Assembly: GCF_006517275.1 (NCBI RefSeq)
Contig: NZ_CP041191.1
Coordinates: forward strand, 5,079,001 to 5,143,000
Direction of reading: 5' to 3'
DNA: 64,000 nucleotides
Source of the DNA: Labrenzia sp. PHM005
GTDB taxonomy: Bacteria; Pseudomonadota; Alphaproteobacteria; Rhizobiales; Stappiaceae
Shown: in pieces, positions 53,687-62,785 of the stretch
Layout of the letters: every line of letters starts with the position of its first letter
How positions within the stretch are numbered: the stretch's first letter is position 1
Position numbers and translations under genes: made by a program
Notes under the pieces: generated by a model
The model's input: the letters and a program-made list of their open reading frames with translations, nothing else
Database searches by the model: none
Told to the model about the DNA's origin: nothing

Positions 53687-54967
53687 ATGGCCTTGACCCT
53701 TTTGTTCGGGACCCTTTTTGCGCTGATGATCCTGCGCGTCCCAATTGCCTTTTCACTTGCCTTATCGTCCTTTGTTTACATCCTGTATGAAGGATTACCG
53801 CCCGTCCTGTTGATGCACACGATGGTCAATGGGATGGACAGTTTTCCGTTGTTGTCCATTCCGTTCTTCATCCTGGCCGGCGCGTTGATGAACAGCGCAG
53901 GAATTACCGCGCGGATATTTGGTTTTGCGCGCGCGGTCGTCGGTTGGCTGCATGGCGGACTGGGGCATGTGAATGTCGGCGCGAGCATCATCTTTGCGGG
54001 CATGTCAGGGGCCGCAGTCGCGGACGCCGGAGGCCTGGGAGCCATCGAGATTAAGGCGATGCGCGAAGCTGGCTATGACGACGACTTCAGCGTCGGCATA
54101 ACTGCCGCGTCTTCAACAATTGGACCCATTATTCCCCCGTCCCTGCCGTTGGTTATTTTCGGTGTCATGGCATCGGTATCAATCGGAAAACTGTTTGTTG
54201 CCGGTATCGTACCAGGCCTTTTGATGGCCTTTTCGCTGTCTGCAATGATTTGGTGGATGGCCCGCACGCGCAATTATCCGCGCGATGTCGCCTTTAGCCC
54301 GAAGACGATCGCAACACGGTTCCGCGCAGCGTTTTTGCCGCTGATGACACCAGTAATAATCGTCGGTGGAATCGTATCCGGTGCGTTTACGCCAACAGAA
54401 GCCGCCATATGCGCCGCGGCCTACGCATTGCTGTTGGGCATCGTCGTCTACCGAAGCCTGGACGCTCGAAAGCTGGCAGTGATCTCACTTGAAACCATTG
54501 AGACCACGGCCGCGATTATGATGATTGTCGGTGCCGCGACCGTTTTTGCCTGGATCTTAACGGCAAACCAAGTTGCCGCTCATTTCGCTGAACTTGTCCT
54601 CTCCTTTACCGATAACAAAGCCGTCGTACTGCTGCTCATTATGGGTCTGGTTTTGCTGGTCGGATTGTTCATGGAGACGATCGCTGCGATCTCTATTCTC
54701 GTGCCCGTTTTGATGCCGATTGCCGCTCAATTCGGGATTGATCCGGTCCACCTCGGGATCATTGTTATCCTCAATCTGATGCTGGGGCTGCTGACACCGC
54801 CAGTTGGAATGGTTCTGTTCGTTCTGGCACGTGTTTCAAAGATCCCCTTCGAAGACTGCGTCCGGGCAACTCTGCCATTCCTTGTGCCGTTGTTGGCCGT
54901 GCTCCTGCTGCTGACATTCGTGCCCGGATTGGTGTTGTGGTTACCCAATCTTCTCTACGGCAGCTAG
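53687..54967 (+). CDS. dctM: TRAP transporter large permease (DctM)
   Basis: 426 residues, twelve or so helices. Motifs NSAGITARIFGFARAVVGWL, GMSGAAVADAGGLG and GLFMETIAAISILVPVLMPI. Starts 4 bp after dctQ. Main translocation subunit. Confidence 0.9.
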   Translation: MALTLLFGTLFALMILRVPIAFSLALSSFVYILYEGLPPVLLMHTMVNGMDSFPLLSIPFFILAGALMNSAGITARIFGFARAVVGWLHGGLGHVNVGASIIFAGMSGAAVADAGGLGAIEIKAMREAGYDDDFSVGITAASSTIGPIIPPSLPLVIFGVMASVSIGKLFVAGIVPGLLMAFSLSAMIWWMARTRNYPRDVAFSPKTIATRFRAAFLPLMTPVIIVGGIVSGAFTPTEAAICAAAYALLLGIVVYRSLDARKLAVISLETIETTAAIMMIVGAATVFAWILTANQVAAHFAELVLSFTDNKAVVLLLIMGLVLLVGLFMETIAAISILVPVLMPIAAQFGIDPVHLGIIVILNLMLGLLTPPVGMVLFVLARVSKIPFEDCVRATLPFLVPLLAVLLLLTFVPGLVLWLPNLLYGS

Positions 54968-55077
54968 GTCTCCATTGAACAACGTCTTACCGGCCTCTCA
55001 GGATGCGCCGAAACAAAACTACCGCCTTAAGCAGGCGCAGTCTTGAAACGAAAGACCCGATTTAAAGGACCAACGTA

Positions 55078-56193
55078 ATGGCTCGCATCGCTTGCGTTGA
55101 AATACTGATGGTGGACTTGAAGCCGAAGGTTCTGCGGACGGACGCGACTCAAAGCTTCGTCAGTCAGGAAACCCCTCTCGTTCGGATTACGGACACCGAT
55201 GGAGCCGTCGGCGTCGGCTACACCTACACGATTGGAACCGGTGGTCCGTCTGTCGTGGCACTTTTACAAAACACACTCGCTCCCCGCCTCATAGGACAGG
55301 AAGCAGACGCCATCCAGGCAATCTGGCGGGACATGCTGTTGAGTACACATGCGACGGCGGTCGGAGCCATAACGTCGCTTGCTATGGCAGCCGTTGACAC
55401 AGCCCTCTGGGACCTTCGCTGCAAGCGCGCGAACCTGCCGCTTTGGATCTTGGCCGGTGGCGCCCGTGAGAGTGTCCCGCTCTACACCACGGAAGGTGGT
55501 TGGTTGCATATCGAGCCAAACGCCCTGATCGAAGATGCGCTCGAAGTTCAAGCAAAAGGGTTTCTCGGCTCCAAGATCAAGATCGGCAAACCACACCTGA
55601 GTGAAGACCGCGCAAGATTGCAAGCTCTTCGCACGGCGGTGGGTCCAGACTATGAGATCATGGTGGATGCCAATCAGTCCTTCAATCTGTCCGAAGCAAT
55701 CCGCCGCGCCAGAATGCTCGAGGACTTCAACATTGGCTGGTTTGAAGAACCCCTGCCCGCAGATGACGTTGGTGCACACGCGCAACTGGCAGCGCAGACG
55801 ACTGTGCCGATCGCAGTCGGCGAGAGCATGTATTCGCTCAGCCAGTTCAAGGATTATCTGAGCGCAGGGGCCGCCTCTGTTGTGCAAGCCGATGTAGCGC
55901 GTGTCGGCGGCATAACGCCTTGGCTGAAAATCGCACACTTGGCAGAGGCCTACAATATCGCCATTTGCCCGCACTTCCTGATGGAGCTGCATGTGAGCCT
56001 TGTCTGCGCCGTGCAAAACGCCCGTTGGCTGGAATACATCCCGCAGCTTGATTTGATCGCTCCGCAAAGCATGCGCATTGACGCCGGCCGCGCCTATCCC
56101 TCCCAGGAACCGGGCCTGGGGATCAACTGGGACTGGGATGCCATCGCGCATGAAACCGTGATGTCTCCGGTCGAAATCATGGAGGCCGCCTGA
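55078..56193 (+). CDS. enolase-superfamily sugar-acid dehydratase (mandelate racemase group)
   Basis: 371 residues. Active-site residues of the mandelate racemase subgroup are all visible: Lys166/Lys168 in KIKIGK, metal ligands Asp197 (MVDANQ), Glu223 (WFEEP) and Glu249 (VGES), and His299 (CPHF). Acts on a sugar acid or similar alpha-hydroxy acid, abstracting the alpha proton; dehydration to a 2-keto-3-deoxy acid is the usual outcome. Follows dctM by 110 bp in the same operon. Confidence 0.88.
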   Translation: MARIACVEILMVDLKPKVLRTDATQSFVSQETPLVRITDTDGAVGVGYTYTIGTGGPSVVALLQNTLAPRLIGQEADAIQAIWRDMLLSTHATAVGAITSLAMAAVDTALWDLRCKRANLPLWILAGGARESVPLYTTEGGWLHIEPNALIEDALEVQAKGFLGSKIKIGKPHLSEDRARLQALRTAVGPDYEIMVDANQSFNLSEAIRRARMLEDFNIGWFEEPLPADDVGAHAQLAAQTTVPIAVGESMYSLSQFKDYLSAGAASVVQADVARVGGITPWLKIAHLAEAYNIAICPHFLMELHVSLVCAVQNARWLEYIPQLDLIAPQSMRIDAGRAYPSQEPGLGINWDWDAIAHETVMSPVEIMEAA

Positions 56194-56322
56194 TGGAGCA
56201 CTCGATCAGGACGGCGCATCCGCACCCCATGCGGTCAAATGCGAGCTGGGATCCCAACGGATCGCGGCAGAAACCGGCTGAGTGGCGGTCGGACGCGCCA
56301 TGACTTTGAGCGGATAGGAAAA

Positions 56323-56634
56323 ATGAAACAAACCGAAAAACTGATCTGCTTGCATGATGCCGACAATGTGTTGGTGGCACTTGGAGCAGTTGAACCTGGA
56401 GTGGTCGATCTGGCCAATGGCGAACAAATCACCCTGACCACCGCGGTTACGCTCGGCCACAAGGTTGCGCTGATGCCGATCCCCTCAGGGGCTTTGGTCG
56501 TGAAATACGGAATGCCAATCGGCATTGCCACAAAGGACATCGCGGTTGGTGAGCATGTGCATGTGCACAACATCGCATCCCGATACACCGCAACCCACTA
56601 CCGCGATGACGACGCAGGACTGAACAATGACTAA
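56323..56634 (+). CDS. UxaA-type altronate dehydratase small (SAF) subunit-like
   Basis: 103 residues; start at 56323 with AGGA upstream. SAF-domain fold with LGHKVALMPIPSGALVVKYG and IGIATKDIAVGEHVHVHN. In UxaA this forms the N-terminal part; here it is a separate gene overlapping the large subunit by 8 bp. Together they form a UxaA-like dehydratase; substrate not certain (altronate, galactarate, or another aldonate). Confidence 0.83.
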   Translation: MKQTEKLICLHDADNVLVALGAVEPGVVDLANGEQITLTTAVTLGHKVALMPIPSGALVVKYGMPIGIATKDIAVGEHVHVHNIASRYTATHYRDDDAGLNND

Positions 56635-57829
56635 CACTTGGCAGGGGTATCTCAGGGCAGACGGCCGCAAAGGTATCCGCAATGTAGTTGCCGTTGCTTA
56701 TCTGGTGGAGTGCGCCCATTTTGTGGCGGATGAAATCTGCCGCGCATTTCCACGGGACGATGTCCATCTGATCGGCTTTCCAGGCTGTTTTCCCAACGAC
56801 TACGCCCAGAAGATGATGGAAAAGCTATGCACCCACCCCAACGTCGGGGCTGTGGTGTTGGTCTCGCTGGGGTGCGAGAGTTTCAACCGGACAAGACTGG
56901 CAGAAATCATAGAAGCGAGCGATCGGCCGGTCGAAACCTTCGTCATTCAAAAATCGGGCGGCTCTGCTTCGACCATTCAAGCCGGACGCGACGCCGTCGC
57001 CCGCGCCAAACAGGTGATTGCCGGCGTGCCACGCGTTGCGATGAGTGTGTCCGATCTGGTTGTTGGAACCGTTTGCGGCGGGTCCGATGGCACCAGTGGC
57101 ATTTCAGGCAATCCGGCGGCGGGACGTGTTTTCGACCGCCTTGTTTCGGAAGGCGCGGCCTGTATTTTCGAGGAAACGGGTGAGCTGATCGGCTGCGAAC
57201 ACATTATGGCCGACCGGGCGGTCACTCTAGAACTGGGGGAAGAGCTCAAAGCAGCCGTGGATAAGGCGGCGCGCTATTACGAAGTTCTTGGCTTTGGCAG
57301 TTTTGCCGCCGGTAATGCAACAGGCGGTCTTTCCACGATCGAAGAAAAGTCACTCGGAGCCTACGTAAAATCCGGCAATGCACCAATCAGCGGCATCATC
57401 AAGCCTGGTGACGAACCACCTTCAGGCGGACTGTTCCTGATGGATGTGGTGCCGGACGGCGATGTGCGTTTCGGTTTTCCCAACATATCCGACAACGCCG
57501 AGATCGTGGAAATGATGGCCAGCGGCGCCCATCTCACGTTGTTCATCACCGGCCGGGGATCCGTCGTCGGATCCGCTCTGGCTCCCGTGATCAAGATCTG
57601 CGCCAATCCGGACACCTACCGGGCGCTGGCAGGCGATATGGATGTCAATGCGGGCGCAATCATCGAGGGTGAACGAACACTCAACGAGGTGGCAAGCGAG
57701 ATCTTCGACAAGATCCTTGCGACTGCGCAGGGTGAGCAAACCGCCTCTGAATCCCTCGGACATCAGGAATTCATTTTGACCTACAAGAGCTTTGAGCCAA
57801 TTGGCCCGGCTTGCCTGCCGACGAAATAG
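56627..57829 (+). CDS. UxaA-type altronate dehydratase large subunit-like
   Basis: 400 residues. UxaA C-terminal domain with YLRADGRKGIRNVVAVAYLVECA, CGGSDGTSGISGNPAAGR and FITGRGSVVGSALAPVIKI. Cys residues at several conserved places can bind iron. The split arrangement is also used by (R)-sulfolactate sulfolyase (SuyAB), which cannot be excluded by sequence alone, but sugar-acid neighbours favour a dehydratase. Confidence 0.85.
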   Translation: MTNTWQGYLRADGRKGIRNVVAVAYLVECAHFVADEICRAFPRDDVHLIGFPGCFPNDYAQKMMEKLCTHPNVGAVVLVSLGCESFNRTRLAEIIEASDRPVETFVIQKSGGSASTIQAGRDAVARAKQVIAGVPRVAMSVSDLVVGTVCGGSDGTSGISGNPAAGRVFDRLVSEGAACIFEETGELIGCEHIMADRAVTLELGEELKAAVDKAARYYEVLGFGSFAAGNATGGLSTIEEKSLGAYVKSGNAPISGIIKPGDEPPSGGLFLMDVVPDGDVRFGFPNISDNAEIVEMMASGAHLTLFITGRGSVVGSALAPVIKICANPDTYRALAGDMDVNAGAIIEGERTLNEVASEIFDKILATAQGEQTASESLGHQEFILTYKSFEPIGPACLPTK

Positions 57830-57843
57830 AGTAAGGACCAAAT

Positions 57844-58572
57844 ATGACACGACTTGAGGGAAAGACCGTCCTGGCCACTGCCGCGGCACAAGGAATTGGC
57901 CGCGCTACCGTTGAACGCATGGCAGCTGAAGGCGCCCGTGTGATTGCGACCGACATCAATACCGAACCACTTCAGGGTGTCGATTGCCTGGACATCAGGC
58001 AATTGGACGTCACCGATCTTGAGGCGGTGACTACATTGGTCGGCGAGCTCGGCGAGATTGATGTGCTTTTTAACTGTGCCGGTGTCGTCCACGCAGGATC
58101 CATTTTGGAAGCAACACATGCGGATCTTGAATTTGCTTTCAATTTGAATGTGAAAGCCATGTTCGACACGATCCGGGCCGTTCTGCCGGGCATGATCGAG
58201 CGTGGAAACGGGTCGATCATCAACATCGCGTCCGTCGCCTCCTCAGTCATCGGTGTCCCGAACCGCTTCGTTTATGGCACAACCAAAGCCGCTGTCATCG
58301 GCTTGACCAAGGCTGTTGCCGCCGATCATGTCACGCAAGGCATTCGTTGCAATGCAATTTGCCCTGGGACCGTGGACAGCCCGTCCCTGCACGACCGTTT
58401 GCGCGCCACCGGAGACTATGAGCAGGCGTGGAAAGACTTCAATGCCCGGCAGAAAATGGGCCGTATCGGCAAGCCCGAAGAGATTGCGGCAGTGGCCTGT
58501 TATCTGGCCTCGGACGATGCCGCTTTTACGACCGGACAAGCCCTCAACATTGACGGTGGCTGGACTATCTAA
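57844..58572 (+). CDS. SDR-family dehydrogenase (2-keto-3-deoxy-aldonate 4-dehydrogenase-like)
   Basis: 242 residues. Cofactor motif TAAAQGIGRA, NAG as NCAG, catalytic Ser in NIASVASSV, Tyr and Lys in RFVYGTTKAA. Pattern is close to the L-fuconate/L-rhamnonate pathway SDRs that oxidise the 4-hydroxyl of a 2-keto-3-deoxy acid. Followed by FAH hydrolase, the next step in that pathway. Confidence 0.85.
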   Translation: MTRLEGKTVLATAAAQGIGRATVERMAAEGARVIATDINTEPLQGVDCLDIRQLDVTDLEAVTTLVGELGEIDVLFNCAGVVHAGSILEATHADLEFAFNLNVKAMFDTIRAVLPGMIERGNGSIINIASVASSVIGVPNRFVYGTTKAAVIGLTKAVAADHVTQGIRCNAICPGTVDSPSLHDRLRATGDYEQAWKDFNARQKMGRIGKPEEIAAVACYLASDDAAFTTGQALNIDGGWTI

Positions 58573-58596
58573 CTTTCTAAACAAACGGATGAATTA

Positions 58597-59436
58597 ATGA
58601 AACTGCTACGTTACGGCCCGGCCGGCGCCGAAAAACCAGGACTGCTGGATAACGATGGCCGCATTCGCGATTTGAGCGGCTTTATAGAAGATCTCTCGGG
58701 CAATGCCCTGGCCGACATGTCCTGGCTTGAGGGTTTGGATGTTGATGCGCTGCCTCAGGTCGACGGAAACCCAAGGCTCGGTCCATGTGTTGCCGGGACC
58801 GGCAAGTTCATGTGTATCGGTCTCAATTACGCTGATCATGCTGCAGAAAGCGGAATGGATGTACCGTCTGAGCCCGTTCTCTTTATGAAAGCAACGTCTG
58901 CGATCTGTGGCCCCAATGATCCCATCATCATCCCCCGCGGATCCGTCAAAACCGACTGGGAGGTTGAGCTCGGCGTTGTGATCGGAAAAGCTGCGAAATA
59001 TGTCGATGAAACCGATGCCCTGTCTCATGTTGCAGGCTACTGCGTCGTCAACGACGTTTCCGAGCGGGAATTTCAGATCGAACGCCAAGGGCAATGGGCC
59101 AAGGGAAAGGGCTGCGACAACTTCGGTCAAACCGGCCCGTGGCTGGTTACCCCGGATGAAATCGCAGACCCGCAGAACCTTTCCATGTGGCTCGACGTCA
59201 ATGGCGAGCGCATGCAGGACGGGTCTACACAGACCATGGTCTATGGCGTTGCGCATCTCATCAGCTATCTGAGCCGCTTTTTTACGCTGCATCCGGGAGA
59301 CATTATCTCCACAGGCACGCCTCCAGGCGTTGGTCTGGGGTTCAATCCGCCGCGGTACTTGAAAGCCGGCGACACGGTCGAGTTGGGCATCGAAGGTTTG
59401 GGCATCCAGCGCCAAACCTGTGTCGATGACGACTGA
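58597..59436 (+). CDS. FAH-family hydrolase (2,4-diketo-3-deoxy-acid hydrolase-like)
   Basis: 279 residues. Metal-binding core: FMCIGLNYADHA, PSEPVLFMKATSA, ELGVVIG and WLDVNGERMQDG, with the late signature GDIISTGTPPGVG. In the non-phosphorylative L-fucose/L-rhamnose routes this enzyme splits the diketo acid to pyruvate and lactate or a similar pair. Last gene of the operon before a terminator. Confidence 0.87.
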   Translation: MKLLRYGPAGAEKPGLLDNDGRIRDLSGFIEDLSGNALADMSWLEGLDVDALPQVDGNPRLGPCVAGTGKFMCIGLNYADHAAESGMDVPSEPVLFMKATSAICGPNDPIIIPRGSVKTDWEVELGVVIGKAAKYVDETDALSHVAGYCVVNDVSEREFQIERQGQWAKGKGCDNFGQTGPWLVTPDEIADPQNLSMWLDVNGERMQDGSTQTMVYGVAHLISYLSRFFTLHPGDIISTGTPPGVGLGFNPPRYLKAGDTVELGIEGLGIQRQTCVDDD

Positions 59437-59477
59437 TCATCTAGGACCTACGCCTTAGAGCCTAGTCTGACCGAATT

Positions 59478-59509
59478 GATGGGCTGGCTGAGACCGGCCC
59501 ATCTTAGTT
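59478..59509. terminator. terminator-like hairpin between convergent units
   Basis: GATGGGCTGG (59478-59487) pairs with CCGGCCCATC (59494-59503), followed by TTAGTT. It lies 42 bp after the FAH stop, and may serve the minus-strand riboswitch unit too. Confidence 0.55.
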
Positions 59510-59605
59510 AACTGGCAAGCTGTGAAACGGATAACTTCCGGTGCTTTTCGTCCTTCAGAGTTGAAGGCAATAAAAGCCTGCTGTTATGCGTTGCTGACTT
59601 TCAAT

Positions 59606-59827
59606 TCAGCGGAGCCGGTCGCTGAGTTTTGGTCCCCTAAAAAGCCCGACAAGTGGCTCCTCGGCGGAGTTATCTTGTCCATTATAATCGAGGTAAAAGG
59701 CGTTTTGGTCAGCATGAGGGTGAGCTTCCCCGCCGTTGGGCTGCATGGCTCTGCGGGCTCGCTCGCTCAAGCTTTTGATGTCATTGTTGAAAAACTCAAT
59801 TGGATGTTGGGGTTTTATCCGGTCCAT
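59606..59827 (-). CDS. short hypothetical protein under a cobalamin riboswitch
   Basis: 73 residues from the ATG at 59827 with GGAGG 5 bp upstream; overlaps the preceding short ORF 59796-59906 by 32 bp. The sequence has an internal His/Asp-rich patch (EAHPHADQNAF) and no membrane segment. No family recognised. It is the first open frame of any length downstream of the 59955-60106 riboswitch. May be non-coding: a shadow plus-strand frame covers the same bases, so confidence is low. Confidence 0.3.
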   Translation of the reverse strand: MDRIKPQHPIEFFNNDIKSLSERARRAMQPNGGEAHPHADQNAFYLDYNGQDNSAEEPLVGLFRGPKLSDRLR

Positions 59828-59906
59828 TGCGCCCTCCGCGTCGTTGCGAGGCACGCAAGCGAAGAGAGATGGATTTGGGCGATTTGCCCCCAGTCTGGAA
59901 CTCCAT
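59796..59906 (-). CDS. riboswitch leader ORF (36 aa), tentative
   Basis: ATG at 59906 with GGAGGAG about 12 bp upstream, next to the CCGGG-loop hairpin of the riboswitch platform. Product is basic (Arg/Lys/Ser) and unlike any family. Part of its sequence (CGCTTGCGTGCCTCGCAACG) resembles dispersed repeat elements of alphaproteobacteria, so it may not be translated usefully. Confidence 0.2.
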   Translation of the reverse strand: MEFQTGGKSPKSISLRLRASQRRGGRNGPDKTPTSN

Positions 59907-59954
59907 GACGTCCGTCTCCTCCGGGGGCACCCCGCCCGGGTTTGAGTTTAAGAA

Positions 59955-60106
59955 CGATGGCAGGTCTCCTGACTTACGGGTCGCTGCTTCCCTGAGCCTT
60001 CCCGGGATGTCCCAGTGGCCAGTTCAAGGTTGCTCGCCGCTCACAGTTGCGGGGGCAGTCACGGAATAAGCTTTTTTCATAGCCGCACCGTGTTCCCTTT
60101 TCATCT
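59955..60106 (-). ncRNA. cobalamin (B12) riboswitch, downstream copy
   Basis: Read on the minus strand: GATGAAAAGGGAACACGGTG, then CTGCCCCCGCAACTGTGAGC (B12 box region), GCCACTG, GGGAAGG and the closing GTCAGGAGACCTGCC. All conserved blocks are in order. A Shine-Dalgarno-proximal hairpin (CCGGGCGGGGTGCCCCCGG) follows, as in the other copy. It lies downstream of the metal ABC operon and has no clear large gene of its own. Confidence 0.92.
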
Positions 60107-60198
60107 TGAACCAAAAACCTTTGACCCAAGAACCATCGCCGAAAGTGTCACTTTTCATCTGGACTATGTCAATCCATCCAAAGTGTTGAAAGCGACCC

Positions 60199-60223
60199 GG
60201 AGGCGGCAAAATGCGCCGCCTCC
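60199..60223 (-). terminator. hairpin after the metal-binding-protein gene
   Basis: GGAGGCGGC pairs with GCCGCCTCC around a 7-nt loop, 16 bp past the znuA-like stop on the minus strand. Weak T-run; probable terminator between the ABC operon and the next riboswitch. Confidence 0.5.
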
Positions 60224-60238
60224 GTTCCTTTGCAAGTG

Positions 60239-61135
60239 TTAGCTAGCTGTGTCTTTGCCGAGAGCTTCGAGCAGCGTGCCGAGATTGTGCTGGAACATCG
60301 CCAGATAGCTGGTTGCCGGGCCGCCGCGCTCAGATAGAGCGTCGGAGAACAGACGGCCGCCGATCTCAATGCCCGTCTCGTCGGAAATCTGCTTCACAAG
60401 CGCCGGGCTGGTGATGTTTTCGACAAAGAGGGCCGCTGCGCCTTGTTCCTTCAGCTGGCCGATCAGGACAGCCAGGTCACGTGCTGACGGCTCAGCTTCC
60501 GTATCGATGCCAACAGGGGCAAGGAAGGTCAGACCATAGGCATCCGCCAGATACCCAAAGGCATCGTGGGCGGTGACGACGGTGCGGCGGTTTTCCGGCA
60601 GCGTTGACAGTTTCTCGCGGGTTTCCTTGTCGAGGGCCTCCAGCTTGGCGATGTAAGCGTCCGCGTTGGCTTTGAAATCAGCCGCATGATCCGGCATTGC
60701 CTTGCTCATCACACTGGCAATGTTCTGCACATAGACCATGCCGTTTGTCAGCGAGTTCCAGGCATGCGGGTCGGTTTCGCCGTCAACCTTCACCGGTGTT
60801 ACACCTTCCGTCGCAATATGGACGGTCGCCTTTGTGCCGGATTCTTTGATCAATGTATCGGACCATGTTTCGAAACCGAGACCATTGACGAAGATGACGT
60901 CAGATTGAGCCACAGCCTTCGCATCAGCAACAGACGGTTGATAGACGTGCGCGTCGGCATCAGGGCCTACAATGGTGGTGACGCTGGCGTGATCGCCAAC
61001 CACTTGTTCCACCATGTCACCCAGGATCGAGAAGCTGGCGACGATCTTGACGTCATCATGCGCGGCGGCCGGCAATGCTGCAAACATCAGGGATGTTGCA
61101 GCGAAGCCCGCAGCCAGTGTTTTCAAAAGGCTCAT
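60239..61135 (-). CDS. ZnuA-like metal-binding periplasmic protein
   Basis: 298 residues, cluster A-I metal-binding fold. Signal peptide about 1-25 (ending AAAH). Probable metal ligands His63 (DAHVYQP), His124 (DPHAW), His190 (AHDAFGY) and Asp265 (FSDALS), a three-His plus Asp set resembling zinc carriers; there is no His-rich loop. The operon sits behind a cobalamin riboswitch, so the metal could instead be cobalt. It overlaps the permease gene (ATGA). Confidence 0.85.
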   Translation of the reverse strand: MSLLKTLAAGFAATSLMFAALPAAAHDDVKIVASFSILGDMVEQVVGDHASVTTIVGPDADAHVYQPSVADAKAVAQSDVIFVNGLGFETWSDTLIKESGTKATVHIATEGVTPVKVDGETDPHAWNSLTNGMVYVQNIASVMSKAMPDHAADFKANADAYIAKLEALDKETREKLSTLPENRRTVVTAHDAFGYLADAYGLTFLAPVGIDTEAEPSARDLAVLIGQLKEQGAAALFVENITSPALVKQISDETGIEIGGRLFSDALSERGGPATSYLAMFQHNLGTLLEALGKDTAS

Positions 61136-62034
61136 TGGGTACTCTCTTCAGTATAGGATTGTTCAATAGACAGGTTCTTTGCAGCAGACGGTTTGCGGAA
61201 CCGGCCGCTGAAGCCGAGGGGCCCAAAGAGGGCCGAGATCACGAAGAAACCGCCAGCAACCAAAACAATGGCCGGGCCAGAAGGTGTTTCGGGAAAGAGG
61301 TAGGACAAGGTCAGTCCGATCCAGCAGCTTGCCAACGCAAACAGAAAACCAAGAACCAGCTGGCCTGTGATGGTGCTGGCCCAATAGCGGGCCGCCGTTG
61401 CCGGTAAGATCATCAGCCCAACGGCCATCAAAGTGCCGAGCGTTTTGAAGGCTGCGAGCAGGTTCAAGACCAGCAACAACATGAACCCCTGATCGACAAT
61501 CCAGGGCCGCTTTGTCTGAGCTTCGAAGAAAATCGGATCGCAGGTGCTGACAATCAGCGGCCGCAAGAGCACCGCAAAAGCCACCAGAGTCACGGTGGCA
61601 ACACCGCCGACCAGCATCATCGAGGCATCGTCAATGCCCAGGATCGAGCCAAAGAGGAAGCTTTTTAACGGCACGGCAGATCCGGCGGCCGACAGGATGA
61701 AGATCCCCGCCGCAAGTGCAATCAGGTACAGAGACGCCAGGCTGGCATCACTGCGCAGGATCGTTTTTCGCGCCAACAATGCGGTCAAAATGGCGACTCC
61801 GACACCAGCTATCAGCCCGCCGACCAGAAGCGACATCACAGACAAACCGGCAGCAACAAAGCCAATCACGATACCGGGCGTGATCGCATGGGCCATGGCT
61901 TCCCCCGCCAGCGAAAGCCGGCGCAGGACGAGAAAGGCGCCGATTGGGGCGACGGACGCTGACAGCACCGTGGTCGCCACGAAAGCGCGCCGCATGAAGG
62001 CAAAGCTCCACATTTCGGCAAACAGCTCAAACAT
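61132..62034 (-). CDS. ZnuB-like metal ABC permease
   Basis: 300 residues, eight or nine helices, with the family line RRLSLAGEAMAHAITPGIVIGF and LGTLMAVGLMILPATAARYWA. Start at 62034 because it overlaps the ATPase gene by 8 bp; a longer frame to 62112 would overlap more. Forms the channel for the ABC system. Confidence 0.87.
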   Translation of the reverse strand: MFELFAEMWSFAFMRRAFVATTVLSASVAPIGAFLVLRRLSLAGEAMAHAITPGIVIGFVAAGLSVMSLLVGGLIAGVGVAILTALLARKTILRSDASLASLYLIALAAGIFILSAAGSAVPLKSFLFGSILGIDDASMMLVGGVATVTLVAFAVLLRPLIVSTCDPIFFEAQTKRPWIVDQGFMLLLVLNLLAAFKTLGTLMAVGLMILPATAARYWASTITGQLVLGFLFALASCWIGLTLSYLFPETPSGPAIVLVAGGFFVISALFGPLGFSGRFRKPSAAKNLSIEQSYTEESTQ

Positions 62035-62785
62035 GGGCGCGCTCCTGTTGCTGTGCCGGTCCCCGAAACATCCAGGAAGCCTGGCTTTGCGACAGATAGC
62101 CTTGCTCCACAAGCCGGTCGGAGGTCAAAACATCCTCCACCGGGCCATGGGTTGCCATTCCGCCCCCTAAAAGCAGCGCGTGGCTGCAATGGTCCAGAAC
62201 AGACGAGAGGTCATGAACAACGAGGACCACCGCACGGCCCTCTTCGCGCCAGCGCTTGATGATGGAAAGAAGATGCGCCTCGGTGCTTTGATCCACCGCA
62301 GCAAACGGCTCGTCCAAAAGGATCAATGGCGCATCTTGCAAAATCACACGGGCAAACAGAGCGCGTTGCAATTGGCCGCCCGACAACGTGTGGAGCGAAC
62401 GGTCGGCGAGATCCAGGATCCCGGCTTCATCGAGCGCTGCCGCCACCCGGTCTTTCCCCTTTCGGCCAAGTCCGGACCAAAGGCCAAAGCCCTTCCAGGC
62501 CCCCATGGCCGCCAGATCCCGAACACGGATGGGAAACCGGCGATCAAACTCGGTAAGTTGTGCCAGATAACCAACTTCATGCGGGCGACCCGCTGGCCAT
62601 GTAACACGCCCGGCTAGCGGCTCCATGAGCCCAAGCAGCATCTTGACGAAAGTGCTTTTGCCGGAGCCATTCGCGCCAAGCACTGCAAGAGTGGTCCCAG
62701 CCTCAATGTCCAACGACAGATGCTTGAACAGGGTAAGATCCGGGTAGCCCAAGGCAAGATTGCGGATTTCGAGAACGGTCGTCAT
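62027..62785 (-). CDS. ZnuC-like metal ABC ATPase
   Basis: 252 residues. Walker A GANGSGKST, signature LSGGQLQRALFARV, Walker B LILLDEPFAAVD, switch His in VVHDLSS. Start at the ATG 62785; one base earlier a TGA ends a short upstream ORF (TGATG), so it is translationally coupled. A TTG at 62788 is also in frame. Confidence 0.88.
   Translation of the reverse strand: MTTVLEIRNLALGYPDLTLFKHLSLDIEAGTTLAVLGANGSGKSTFVKMLLGLMEPLAGRVTWPAGRPHEVGYLAQLTEFDRRFPIRVRDLAAMGAWKGFGLWSGLGRKGKDRVAAALDEAGILDLADRSLHTLSGGQLQRALFARVILQDAPLILLDEPFAAVDQSTEAHLLSIIKRWREEGRAVVLVVHDLSSVLDHCSHALLLGGGMATHGPVEDVLTSDRLVEQGYLSQSQASWMFRGPAQQQERAHV

Noticed and set aside
55264..56151. 295-residue minus-strand frame across the dehydratase gene
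   Set aside because: Shadow; the plus-strand gene shows all catalytic residues.
58606..59415. 269-residue minus-strand frame across the FAH gene
   Set aside because: Shadow of the FAH hydrolase.
61544..62170. 208-residue plus-strand frame across the permease gene
   Set aside because: Shadow of the minus-strand metal permease.
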